Source of the DNA: Deltaproteobacteria bacterium
GTDB taxonomy: Bacteria > Desulfobacterota > Desulfovibrionia > Desulfovibrionales > Desulfovibrionaceae
Length of the DNA stretch: 52,983 bases
Assembly: GCA_031266055.1 (NCBI GenBank)
Contig: JAISBT010000086.1
Location: forward strand, 1 to 52,983
Direction of reading: 5' to 3'
The notes beneath the pieces were generated by a model, which was not told the origin of the DNA, did not search any database, and saw nothing but the letters and a program-made list of their open reading frames with translations. Of the stretch, positions 16,181 through 24,151 are shown in pieces. Numbering within the stretch: the first letter of the stretch is position 1; the number at the start of each line of letters is the position of its first letter. The position numbers and the translations under genes were made by a program.

Positions 16181-16958
16181 ATCTGTTTCTGCCGACCTTG
16201 GTAGTGGCTTCACGATCCATGCTGTCACTGGTCTGCATTACTTTCTGATAAGCCTCGTACTGGCGTTGGGCTTCAATCATGTTGACCATTTCGTAAACCA
16301 CATCCACATTGGGCATTTCCAGAAAACCCTGGGCCAGTACAGCCTCCGTTTCAATTTCCGCCACCTCTCCTCCGCGGGGGCGAAACATGTTCCCGCCAAG
16401 CTTTTCCAGATTGGTCGAGGCATCTTCAACATTCACTATGCCAAGCTGTCCGAGAAGGGTATTGTCGCCGAAAATGCGGCCGTCTTCAGCAATGGTCAGG
16501 TTGGCAATTCCCGGCGGAATCACGATTACGTCGTCACCTCCCAGAACCGGGAACCCCTGGTCGGTTACGAGCGTCCCAGCCGAATCCAGACGGAAATGTC
16601 CGTTGCGGCTGTAATAATCGCCCTGAGGGGTGCGGAACTTGAAAAAACCCTCGCCGGAAATGGCCACATCCAGGGGGTTGCCTGTACCTTTGAGACCGCC
16701 TTGTTCAAAGTTTACCTGGGCCACCGCCATGCGCACTCTGGAAGCGTGATGCGGTTCCGGAAAAAGCTTTTCTGAACGCGCGCTCATGACCGGTTCCATG
16801 ATCAGGTCATGGGCGAACATGATAAAGGTGTTGCGAAAAGCCAGCGCGTCGCGTTTGTAGCCTACGGTATTGACGTTAGCCAAATTGTTGGCAATGGAAT
16901 TCATGCGGTGTTCATTGGTCAAAGCGCCGAAAAGCCCGCTAAACATGCCGTTTTGCAT
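16179..16958 (-). CDS. flgF: FlgF, proximal rod protein
   Basis: This 259-residue axial protein has the motif NLANVNTVGYKRD at about residues 24-36 and a C-terminal helix VNMIEAQRQYEAYQKVMQ. Together with its position before flgG this identifies FlgF, a component of the proximal rod. The N terminus MQNGMFSGLFGALTNEHR is typical. GGAGG lies upstream of the start. It is the first gene of the minus-strand flgFGAH run. The kilobase upstream is gene-poor, so the promoter should lie there; I could not place one with confidence. Confidence 0.94.
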   Translation of the reverse strand: MQNGMFSGLFGALTNEHRMNSIANNLANVNTVGYKRDALAFRNTFIMFAHDLIMEPVMSARSEKLFPEPHHASRVRMAVAQVNFEQGGLKGTGNPLDVAISGEGFFKFRTPQGDYYSRNGHFRLDSAGTLVTDQGFPVLGGDDVIVIPPGIANLTIAEDGRIFGDNTLLGQLGIVNVEDASTNLEKLGGNMFRPRGGEVAEIETEAVLAQGFLEMPNVDVVYEMVNMIEAQRQYEAYQKVMQTSDSMDREATTKVGRNR

Positions 16959-17050
16959 AAAACCTCCAGTGGAAAAAAGCTTGTTGCCGTGGTTAGATGC
17001 AACTTACGGGCCAAAACGGCAAAAATAGTCCCCCATCCGGGAAGACAACC

Positions 17051-17141
17051 AGAGCATTTTGACATTGAAAATGTCGAAGTGCTCTGGCGGCGGGCACCGC
17101 CGCCCGCTCCGCAGGCGTAGGCGAAACTTGCTTCAGCCGTG
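17051..17141 (+). repeat. Repeat family A, left part only
   Basis: It begins AGAGCATTTTGACATTG, runs through the GGCGGCGGGCACCGCCGCC hairpin and GGCGAAACTTGCTTCAGCC, and then stops. It lacks the GGAGCGTCTCA right end, so it is truncated. Confidence 0.8.
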
Positions 17142-17189
17142 GTGCCGGCAGCCTCGGGCGCGTTTACGCGTGTGTCGCGATCAAAGGAT

Positions 17190-17312
17190 ATGATGAATTA
17201 TGCGGCGCATGAATTGGCCGGTGAGGAACCCGACTACTACAGAAAAAGCCTTGACAAAATGCCGGAACTACCTCAAATTACAGCAACCATCTTTGACTTT
17301 CGCGTGGATTGA
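17190..17312 (+). CDS. 40-codon ORF truncated by a CRISPR repeat remnant, unrecognised
   Basis: ATG follows AAAGGA at short spacing and reads MMNYAAHELAGEEPDYYRKS and onward to a TGA created inside the partial CRISPR repeat at 17301-17315. I do not recognise it. It may be the 5' fragment of a lost gene cut at the CRISPR junction, or chance. The bases around its start resemble the family-C repeat at 32811-32858, which weakens the case for a real gene. Confidence 0.2.
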   Translation: MMNYAAHELAGEEPDYYRKSLDKMPELPQITATIFDFRVD

Positions 17313-17427
17313 AACATTGGTGTGTTCAGATGAGATAGTTTCATTCCTGTTGCGCCCCACACGGGCGCGTGGATTGAAACCGGTTGCATCTTATCGTCGC
17401 GCCCCGCACGGGCGCGTGAGGAAAGCG
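17301..17427 (+). CRISPR. Decayed orphan type I-C CRISPR remnant
   Basis: A 32-base unit at 17349-17380 matches the main array's repeat (in crRNA orientation) at 30 of 32 positions; the differences are at its bases 3 and 12. A 15-base 3' fragment, CGCGTGGATTGAAAC, lies at 17301-17315, separated by a 33-base spacer of normal length. A third copy at 17396-17427 keeps the palindromic part but its last nine bases are degenerate, and the spacer before it is only 15 bases. No cas genes or leader lie nearby. It appears to be a relic of an earlier array of the same type. Confidence 0.85.
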
Positions 17428-17525
17428 CGTATGGTTCACAGCCGGCCAACGGAATGTTTTTTCACCTATACCGCCAACATTCTTTTCGATTGTGCCTGTC
17501 GTATGAATAATTTGGTACGGTTCTT

Positions 17526-17560
<35 letters not shown>

Positions 17561-17616
17561 TCTTATTATAACGCATCTTTTACTGGCGGACGATAACGCT
17601 TTTTATTACTTATTTT

Positions 17617-17648
17617 GTCCTGTTTCCCGAGGGAGCAGGACATTTTTT
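17617..17648 (+). terminator. Intrinsic terminator with no obvious gene upstream
   Basis: Stem GTCCTG/CAGGAC with an inner TCCC/GGGA stem is followed by ATTTTTT. It could end a short RNA starting from the -10-like TTATTATAAC at about 17562-17571, or read-through from the CRISPR remnant. Confidence 0.7.
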
Positions 17649-17800
17649 GTTGTTGTCTTGTATGTGAATCGTCTTCTTCAAGTCCGATTTCCCACCCACC
17701 GTCTATTCTCCTCCGGATTGCGCAGGGGCGGCACAAGCTTTGGCTGAACCCGTCACTACTTGCACTCCGGGGATGAATTGCAGGAGGCGATTAGTACTCT

Positions 17801-17856
17801 GTTATTCCATTTCTCAATCAAACATAAAAACATGTTTACTTGAGAAACGGAATAAC
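17801..17856. repeat. 56-base inverted repeat with nested inner arms
   Basis: The 17-base arms GTTATTCCATTTCTCAA and TTGAGAAACGGAATAAC pair with one mismatch. Inside them AAACAT pairs with ATGTTT around a 6-base loop. There is no T run, so it is not a standard terminator. It lies 138 bases upstream of the crotonase start and could be an operator, a small MITE or an RNA structure. Confidence 0.75.
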
Positions 17857-17864
17857 ACCTGGAA

Positions 17865-17977
17865 GCCCGCATGTAGCAGCGCCGGCTTCAGCCGTTGCGA
17901 CGAAGGAAGCCACGGATGAAGCCGGCAGCGATGTTTCGCCGTCAAGCGCCGGAAGGAGCGTCTCAAAATTAAACTGC
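17865..17977 (+). repeat. Repeat family A, right part, upstream of the crotonase gene
   Basis: The GGCTTCAGCCGTTGCGACG to GATGTTTCGCCG central part and the right end GGAGCGTCTCAAAATTAAAC (17955-17977) are present; the left hairpins are missing. The right end stops 16 bases before the crotonase start and supplies sequence immediately upstream of its ribosome-binding site. Confidence 0.8.
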
Positions 17978-17993
17978 CCTGGAGGAGTGGAGT

Positions 17994-18788
17994 ATGCAAC
18001 AATGGGAGAACTTTCTGATTTCAGTAGAAGAGAAAACGGCAATTGTTTCTTTTAACAGACCCAAAGCGTTGAATGCGTTGAATTATCCTGTGCTGAAGGA
18101 ACTGAATGAGATCCTGGACGTCCTGGCGGCCGACGACTCCGTGTATACGGTGATCCTGACCGGAGCCGGGGACAAGGCCTTTATTGCCGGCGGAGACATC
18201 AAGGACATGTCCGCCATGAACGTGGAGGAAGGGAAGCTGTACGCCTACGCCGGCACAGCCCTGCTCCAGAAGATTGAGGAACTGGAGAAGCCGGTCATAG
18301 CCGCTGTGAACGGCTACGCCCTGGGAGGAGGTACGGAAGTGGCGATGGCCTGCGACATCAGAATCGCTTCCGAACGGGCCGTCTTCGGGCAGCCGGAAGT
18401 CGGACTGGGACTCATCCCCGGTTTTGCCGGAACCCAGCGCCTGCCCAGGCTTGTGGGCAGGGGCGCGGCCAAGCTCCTTATTTTCACCGGGAAGAACATC
18501 AAAGCCGACGAAGCCTTGCGCATCGGTCTCTGCGAGGCCGTGGTGCCGCACGCCGAACTGTTGGATTATTGTAAAAAGCTGGCGGCCGACATCAACAAAA
18601 ACGGGCCGACAGCGGTCAGGCTGGCCAAGGCGGCGATCAATCACGGCCTTGATATGGATCTGAGGTCGGGTTTCCGCTTTGAATCCTTTGTGTTCGGCCA
18701 TTGTTTCGCCACAGAAGACCATGACGAAGGCACAAGGGCCTTCGCTGAGAAGAGAAAAGCAAGTTTTACCGGAAAATACAAAAAGTAG
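17994..18788 (+). CDS. Enoyl-CoA hydratase / crotonase
   Basis: This 264-residue crotonase-fold protein has the oxyanion-hole segments AFIAGGDIKDM (about 62-72) and NGYALGGGTEVAMACD (about 104-119). It has the catalytic Glu pair region FGQPEVGLGLIPGFAGTQRL near 131-150. It should hydrate short-chain 2-enoyl-CoA (crotonyl-CoA to 3-hydroxybutyryl-CoA) or run the reverse. GGAGGAG precedes the ATG. It lies 72 bases upstream of a sigma-54 activator gene and opposite an acyl-CoA dehydrogenase/CoA-transferase set, suggesting short-chain fatty acid or hydroxy-acid metabolism. Exact substrate is not set by sequence. Confidence 0.92.
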   Translation: MQQWENFLISVEEKTAIVSFNRPKALNALNYPVLKELNEILDVLAADDSVYTVILTGAGDKAFIAGGDIKDMSAMNVEEGKLYAYAGTALLQKIEELEKPVIAAVNGYALGGGTEVAMACDIRIASERAVFGQPEVGLGLIPGFAGTQRLPRLVGRGAAKLLIFTGKNIKADEALRIGLCEAVVPHAELLDYCKKLAADINKNGPTAVRLAKAAINHGLDMDLRSGFRFESFVFGHCFATEDHDEGTRAFAEKRKASFTGKYKK

Positions 18789-18860
18789 GGCAGTACGATT
18801 TTTCAAAGTCGAACAGCCCTGACGTAAATTTGGCGGGGAATTTGGCGTAAGAGGTATATC

Positions 18861-20339
18861 ATGGTTGCACGAGTCAAGGAACATACGTTGCGCTCGCTCA
18901 TGTTCAAAAAATACATGGACATTTCAACGGACGGTGTTCTGGGGGTCGACGCCGGCGGACGCATAGTGGAAATCAACGCCGCGTACTGCGATTTTCTCGG
19001 CATCAAGCGGGAAGACGCCATCGGCAAGCCGGTTCGGGAAATTATCCCGACAACCAAGATGCTCACGATTATAGAAAAGCGCCTGACGGACATTGATGCA
19101 ATCCATCATATAAAAGGCGATCTGGTGGGTGTGCTGACAAGCCGGGCGGCGGTGGTGGACGGCGACAAGACCGTAGGGGCGATAGCCCAGATACGTTTCA
19201 TAGATCAGACAAGCGAAGTCAACGAACGCCTCGGCAAACTCTATGCGGAAGCGCAGGGGTACAAGAAGCAGCTCAACGCCTGCCGCAACAGCCGCATTAC
19301 CTTTGATTCCATCATCGGCACGGATCCCGGCATGGCCGAATTACGCAAGTCCGCGCGGAAGATAGCCGGGTACGATCTTGCCGTCCTGTTGCTCGGTGAA
19401 ACCGGCACGGGCAAGGAAGTGTTCGCGCACGCCATCCACAATGCTTCGCCCAGGGCCGGAAAACCTCTGGTGGAGGTAAATTGCGCGGCCATTCCCGGCG
19501 AGCTTCTGGAGAGCGAACTATTCGGCTATGCTCCGGGCGCGTTTTCCGGAGCGGGCAAAGGAGGCAAACCCGGTAAAATAGAACTGGCGGACAAGGGCAC
19601 GCTGTTCCTTGATGAAATAGCCGAATTTCCCTGCGCGATGCAGGCAAAACTGCTGCGCGTGCTGCAGGACGGCAAAGTTGAACGCCTCGGCGGAGTGGCT
19701 CCGAAGAAGATTGACGTGCGTATAATAGCGGCAACCAACCGGGATATTCTCAAGTTGGTGAATGAAAAAACATTTCGTGATGATCTTTATTACCGCCTGA
19801 ACGTCATCCGTCTGGAATTACCGCCGCTGCGCGCGCGCAAGGGGGATATTCCCCAGTTTGTGGAATTTTATCTTGCCCAGATGAATCAACAGTATGAGGC
19901 AAATAAAATTGTTTCCCGCGCAGCGGCCAAAGCGTTAAAAAAATATACCTGGCCCGGCAATGTGCGTGAACTGCGCAACGCCGTTTTGCACGCTTTTATA
20001 GTGGCGGAGGGCAACCTAATCGACGAACAGCACCTTCCCGCCGAAATGATCGGCCGGAAAAAGCCACCCTATCCGCACAAAACCGCCGGAGTTCCCTTGG
20101 ATGTGCTGCTGAGCGACGCAGAGCGGGAAAGCATACTGCACGCGCTGAAACGTTTCGACAACGACTACAGCGCCGCCGCGGACGCCTTGGGAATACACCG
20201 CGCGACCCTGTATAAAAAAGTTAAACGGTACGCGGATGAAAGCGCACAAAGCGGAAAAGAACCCGGGAAAAACGACCGCGCCAGCGGCGGAGAGATCCGT
20301 CTCCCCCGGTCTGCGCCAACAGGCTGTAGGCGGGGGTGA
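18861..20339 (+). CDS. Sigma-54-dependent transcriptional activator with PAS domain
   Basis: This 492-residue enhancer-binding protein has a PAS sensor at about 15-120. Its AAA+ domain at about 148-385 has Walker A GETGTGKE (179-186), the sigma-54 contact loop as GAFSGA (226-231) in place of the usual GAFTGA, and DEIA (251-254). A Fis-type helix-turn-helix lies at about 430-465 (SAAADALGIHRATLYKKVKR). It probably activates the divergent or neighbouring acyl-CoA genes; a -24/-12-like site lies at 25334-25350. The last 25 residues are low-complexity and overlap a duplicated 3' end of a gntP-like gene on the other strand, so the natural C terminus may have been altered. Confidence 0.93.
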   Translation: MVARVKEHTLRSLMFKKYMDISTDGVLGVDAGGRIVEINAAYCDFLGIKREDAIGKPVREIIPTTKMLTIIEKRLTDIDAIHHIKGDLVGVLTSRAAVVDGDKTVGAIAQIRFIDQTSEVNERLGKLYAEAQGYKKQLNACRNSRITFDSIIGTDPGMAELRKSARKIAGYDLAVLLLGETGTGKEVFAHAIHNASPRAGKPLVEVNCAAIPGELLESELFGYAPGAFSGAGKGGKPGKIELADKGTLFLDEIAEFPCAMQAKLLRVLQDGKVERLGGVAPKKIDVRIIAATNRDILKLVNEKTFRDDLYYRLNVIRLELPPLRARKGDIPQFVEFYLAQMNQQYEANKIVSRAAAKALKKYTWPGNVRELRNAVLHAFIVAEGNLIDEQHLPAEMIGRKKPPYPHKTAGVPLDVLLSDAERESILHALKRFDNDYSAAADALGIHRATLYKKVKRYADESAQSGKEPGKNDRASGGEIRLPRSAPTGCRRG

Positions 20340-20343
20340 CGGC
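20317..20343 (-). pseudogene. Remnant 3' end of a second GntP-type permease gene
   Basis: The 27 bases here match 20507-20533, the 3' end of the intact permease gene, at 22 positions. On minus they read AVTPAYSLL, compared with AVIPVYSLLM in the permease. They lie antisense inside the last codons of the sigma-54 activator. This suggests a lost paralogue or a local duplication. Confidence 0.5.
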
Positions 20344-20437
20344 TATGCCCGCGCTGGCAGCATAAGCCGCCGCGCCGGCAAATGGCGGCGGAGCAAGCCG
20401 GACTTCACGTCCGGCGCAGCAATATATGGTTCAAAAC

Positions 20438-20466
20438 GGCGCGCCGGGCTTGTCCGCCCGGCGGCC
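20438..20466 (+). repeat. GC-rich dispersed repeat, family B
   Basis: GGCGCGCCGGGCTTGTC and the following 12 bases form a palindrome-rich 29-mer. Its reverse complement recurs at 30791-30819 with one mismatch. Both copies sit in intergenic DNA with GCGGCGGAGCAA nearby. It lies 35 bases from the gntP stop and could fold as a hairpin there. Confidence 0.75.
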
Positions 20467-20500
20467 AGTACACCGTCTAATGTTACAATGTTACAGCGTA

Positions 20501-21871
20501 CTACATCAACAGACTGTAGACGGGGATAACGGCAAAGTTTACGGCTACCGGGATAAGCAGCGTACATACGCAGATATCGGCATAGGATTGTTTGTGCGTC
20601 AACCCGCAGATGGCCAGCACCGTTATGACCGCGCCGTTGTGCGGCATGCTGTCCAAACCGCCTGAAGCCAGAGAGGCTATGCGGTGCAACACTTGAGGAT
20701 CCAGCCCGATCATGTTTCCCCATTCCAGGTAGCGCGCGCCCATGGCCTCCAGGGCTATGGCCATGCCTCCCGAGGCCGAACCGGTTATGCCGGCCAGCAC
20801 GTTGACGGTAATGGCCTCGGAGATGAGCGGCGTGCCCGGGTCTATGCTCATGAGGAATTCCGAAATGCTCTTGAACCCCGGCAGGGAACTCACAACGCTC
20901 CCGTAGCCGACTTCCGTGGCCGTGTTCATGATGGTCAGCAGCGAGCCTATGGCCCCGGCGCTGAGTACGGAGGATACGTTGTCCACGGATTTCATGTTTT
21001 TGAACCCGACGGCAACGGCGATGAGAACTCCGCAGAAGATGGCGATGATCAGCGCCCATATGGCTGCCGACGTCTTGGGGTTCACCCCTGCGAAAATTTC
21101 CTGCGCCGGAGGTTCCCAGGTGGGAATGACGTTGGTCAGGTACAGGTTGAGACCCAGCACCACGATCAGAGGCAGACAGGCCAGAGCGGGGTTCATGTAG
21201 GTCTGCTCGCTGTCTTCGGGTTCGTTTTTATGTCCTTCGCCATAGCCCTCACCCGCGGCTATGGCTTTACGTTTGCGGTATTCCAGCCAGATGGTGCCCA
21301 ACCCGAGCATGAGCAGACCGGCCACGATGCCCAGGACGGGCGCGGCAAAGGTGTCGGTGCCGAAGTAACGCGTCGGGATGATGTTCTGGAGTTGCGGAGT
21401 GCCGGGGAAGGCTGTCATGGCGAAAGTAAACATGCCCAGAGTGAGCGTTCCGGGGATGAGCCGCTTGGGAATGTTGGACTCGCGGAACAGGTGGACGGCG
21501 AAAGGATACACGGCAAAGGCGACAACGAATACGCTCACGCCGCCGTAAGAAAGAACGCCGGCGGCCAGGGTCACGGCCAGCATGGCCTTATCCGGCCCCA
21601 GCTTGGCGGCGATGGCGTGGGCAATTGACCGGGCCGCGCCCGACGCTTCCATAACCTTGCCGAAAAGTGCGCCCAAGAGGAAGAGAGGGAAAAAATTCTT
21701 GATGAAGACTACCCCTTTGGACATGAAGATGTCCGTGTAAGTGGGCAGTATGGGCCAGCCCGCGGTCAGAGCCGCAAGGATCGCGCACAGCGGGGCAAAG
21801 ACGATGACCGAGAACCCTCTGTAGGCCAGCCAGCAGAGCAGGGCGAGGGAAATGACAATTCCAATGACCAT
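20501..21871 (-). CDS. GntP-family permease
   Basis: This 456-residue membrane protein has about 12 hydrophobic segments. It has GntP-like conserved regions: GALFGKVMEASGAARSIA (about 67-84), AFPGTPQLQNIIP and SGGLDSMPHNGA near the C terminus. GntP/CitMHS-type carriers import gluconate, and some transport 3-hydroxybutyrate or other short organic acids. Placement with CoA-transferase, hydratase and acyl-CoA dehydrogenase genes favours a short hydroxy- or keto-acid, by inference. GGAGGAA precedes the ATG. It follows the CoA-transferase after 145 bases, which include a GCCGGAGG/CCTCCGGC hairpin (21919-21940) but no T run, so read-through is likely. Confidence 0.88.
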   Translation of the reverse strand: MVIGIVISLALLCWLAYRGFSVIVFAPLCAILAALTAGWPILPTYTDIFMSKGVVFIKNFFPLFLLGALFGKVMEASGAARSIAHAIAAKLGPDKAMLAVTLAAGVLSYGGVSVFVVAFAVYPFAVHLFRESNIPKRLIPGTLTLGMFTFAMTAFPGTPQLQNIIPTRYFGTDTFAAPVLGIVAGLLMLGLGTIWLEYRKRKAIAAGEGYGEGHKNEPEDSEQTYMNPALACLPLIVVLGLNLYLTNVIPTWEPPAQEIFAGVNPKTSAAIWALIIAIFCGVLIAVAVGFKNMKSVDNVSSVLSAGAIGSLLTIMNTATEVGYGSVVSSLPGFKSISEFLMSIDPGTPLISEAITVNVLAGITGSASGGMAIALEAMGARYLEWGNMIGLDPQVLHRIASLASGGLDSMPHNGAVITVLAICGLTHKQSYADICVCTLLIPVAVNFAVIPVYSLLM

Positions 21872-22016
21872 GGTTCCTCCGATGCAGTTTCAACACCAGC
21901 GGCAACAGCTTAGGAAGCCGGCCGGAGGAACGCGCCTCCGGCTGAGTTCTCCAGGCCGCCCCGGGCAAAGCCCGGCGGCGTTCTGTATGAGCGCGGTGTG
22001 CTGTGGTATGGTTAGG

Positions 22017-23564
22017 TTACAGTTTCAACCCCATTGGTTGGTCGCGGAAGATCCGCACGTCCATTTCCTTGAGATTCTCGTCGATGACAGGCGTGAACTT
22101 CATATGGGCGAGGATGTCCTGTTGCAGGTTCATGCCCGGCGCGATTTCCGTCAGAACCATGCCTTCCTTGCGCAGGACGAAAACGGCGCGCTCGGTAATA
22201 AACATGACCTTTTGGCCGACCGAAACCGCGTATTCGCCGCTGAACGTGATCTGTTCCACGTCATCGACAAATTTCTTGTTTTTGCCTTCGACGTCTATGT
22301 GCAGCCTGCCGTCCGCCACATGCGTCCTGAGCCCTCCGGCCGTAAACGTCCCGCAGTAGATGACGGCTTTGGCGTTTTGGGAGATGTTGATGAAGCCCCC
22401 CGGCCCGACGACGCGCCCGCCGAATTTGCTGACATTGAGGTTCCCGTGCCGGTCTGCTTCGGCCAGGCCGAGGTAGGCGATGTCCACGCCGCCGCCGTCG
22501 TAAAAGTCAAATTGATAGCCCTGATCGATGATGCAGTCGGGATTGGTACTCCCTCCTATACCCAGACCGCCCGCCGGAATGCCCGCTATGGTGCCGGATT
22601 CGATGGTCAGGGTGATCTGGTCGGCTACGCCTTCTTCAGCCGCAATATCGGATACGCCTTCGGACACGCCGATCCCGAGGTTCACCAGCGCGCCTGGCGT
22701 AAGTTCCATGGCCGCCCGCCGGGCGCAGACCTTGCGCTCGTTCAGGGGCATGACCGGCAGGGAAGCGACAGGCACGCGGATTTCTCCGGAAAAGGCGGGG
22801 TTGTATTCCGGACTCAGAAAACTCTGGCAGTGGTTTTTGGGCGACGCCTCGACGATGTAGTCCACCATGACGCCGGGCAGCTTGACGAGTTGAGGATTGA
22901 GGGTGCCGTGTTCCGTTATCCTCTCCACCTGGGCTATGACGATGCCGCCGTTGTTTTTGACGGCCGAGGCCATGCTGATCTGCTCCAGAAAAATGGCTTC
23001 TTTTTCCATGGAAATGTTGCCCCGGGTGTCGGCTGTGGTGCCCCGAACCACGGCCACGTCCGGAGCAAGGGATTTATAGAACAGCCACTCCTTGCCGCCC
23101 AGAGTCACAAGCTCCGCCGCCTCACCCTTGGTGATCTTGTTGGCCCGGCAGCCTTCCACCCTGGGGTCGGCATAGGTCTTGAGGCCGACATGGGTCAGCA
23201 CGCCGGGTTTGCCGCCGGCCGAGGCGCGCATGACATGCACGATCACGCCCTGCGGCACGATGAAGCATTCAATTTTTTCCTCCGCCACGAGCCGGCCCAG
23301 TTTCGGCGCCAGCCCTATATGGCCGGCGTAAATCTTCGACACCATGCCTTCATGCCCCAAGTGGTTCATGCCCCGATCCGCCTTGTCGCCTATGCCGGCG
23401 CACCACACCATATGCAGGTTGTTCGGCGCGCCCTCGGCCAGAAATTTTTCTTCCATGGCCGTCAGTATTTCTTCGGGGACGGCAAAGCCCGCAAAACCGC
23501 CCACCGCCACCGTACTGCCGTTTTTGATCAGATCCGCTGCCTGCTTGCCTGTTATGAACCGCAT
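22017..23564 (-). CDS. Acyl-CoA:acetate/propionate CoA-transferase
   Basis: This 515-residue protein fuses both halves of a family I CoA-transferase, like propionate CoA-transferase or YdiF. The N-terminal half has GSTVAVGGFAGFAVPE (about 16-31). The catalytic glutamate is Glu322 in TLTIESGTIAGIPAGG, followed by LGIGGSTNPD. It moves CoA between acetyl-CoA and short-chain acids such as acetoacetate, butyrate or propionate, activating an imported acid without direct ATP use. AGGAGG precedes the start and it follows maoC after 15 bases. It is probably co-transcribed with acd, maoC and gntP. Confidence 0.93.
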   Translation of the reverse strand: MRFITGKQAADLIKNGSTVAVGGFAGFAVPEEILTAMEEKFLAEGAPNNLHMVWCAGIGDKADRGMNHLGHEGMVSKIYAGHIGLAPKLGRLVAEEKIECFIVPQGVIVHVMRASAGGKPGVLTHVGLKTYADPRVEGCRANKITKGEAAELVTLGGKEWLFYKSLAPDVAVVRGTTADTRGNISMEKEAIFLEQISMASAVKNNGGIVIAQVERITEHGTLNPQLVKLPGVMVDYIVEASPKNHCQSFLSPEYNPAFSGEIRVPVASLPVMPLNERKVCARRAAMELTPGALVNLGIGVSEGVSDIAAEEGVADQITLTIESGTIAGIPAGGLGIGGSTNPDCIIDQGYQFDFYDGGGVDIAYLGLAEADRHGNLNVSKFGGRVVGPGGFINISQNAKAVIYCGTFTAGGLRTHVADGRLHIDVEGKNKKFVDDVEQITFSGEYAVSVGQKVMFITERAVFVLRKEGMVLTEIAPGMNLQQDILAHMKFTPVIDENLKEMDVRIFRDQPMGLKL

Positions 23565-23579
23565 TACAAGTACCTCCTG

Positions 23580-24035
23580 TTACATGGTATCTTTGATGTT
23601 CGCTGCCGCCGTCACCAGAGCTTCACCCTCTATGACCGTCTCGCCGCGCTGGTTGACGCCGGTCATTTTCATGCGGATTTTATTTTTTTCCATTTTTTCC
23701 ACCGCTTCGCCCCGAGCCGTGATCGTATCGCCCAATTTGACCGGCTTTTTGAAGATGCAGGTTTGGGAAAGGTACAAAGTTCCCTTGCCGGGCAGAAAAC
23801 CACCCAGCACAGTGGAAAAAAGCCCTGCCGTAAGCATGCCGTGGACTATGCGGCCTTGCATTTTTTTGCCCAGCGGGCTTTCGTGCATGTAAACGTCGTC
23901 CACATGCGCGGCATTGAAATCCCCGGTGATGCCCGTGTAGGCCTGTACGTCGCTTTCCGTAAGGGTTTTGGTGAATTCCGCAAAATCCCCTATATTGATC
24001 TCGTCGTAGGTGAATCCTTTCCTGACCGTGGCCAT
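23580..24035 (-). CDS. MaoC-like (R)-specific enoyl-CoA hydratase
   Basis: The 151-residue hot-dog-fold protein starts MATVRKGFTYDEINIGD; AAGGAGAAAA lies just upstream, so I use 24035 rather than a longer in-frame ATG. The hydratase 2 motif with catalytic Asp and His is seen as YTGITGDFNAAHVDD (about 33-47). It should hydrate short 2-enoyl-CoA to the (R)-3-hydroxyacyl-CoA, as PhaJ does. With the crotonase at 17994 the locus encodes two hydratases of likely opposite stereochemistry, which would allow interconversion of hydroxyacyl-CoA isomers. That role is inference. Confidence 0.9.
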   Translation of the reverse strand: MATVRKGFTYDEINIGDFAEFTKTLTESDVQAYTGITGDFNAAHVDDVYMHESPLGKKMQGRIVHGMLTAGLFSTVLGGFLPGKGTLYLSQTCIFKKPVKLGDTITARGEAVEKMEKNKIRMKMTGVNQRGETVIEGEALVTAAANIKDTM

Positions 24036-24151
24036 ATTTTTCTCCTTAGAACGGTTTGACGTTGAAAATGTCGAAGTGTGCGGCAAGGATTTGCCGTGCA
24101 AATCCTTGCCGGGCATTTCATCGGCAAAGTAAAATCATCGCCGTGTCGCCA

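Noticed and set aside
17724-17742. GGCACAAGCTTTGGC upstream of the crotonase as a sigma-54 promoter
   Set aside because: The GG to GC spacing is off by one base and the -12 element is TTGG, so I do not call it.
21852-24059. A 735-codon open frame on plus opposite the CoA-transferase and maoC genes
   Set aside because: It spans two real minus-strand genes and their spacer, with no motif and a His-rich shadow composition.
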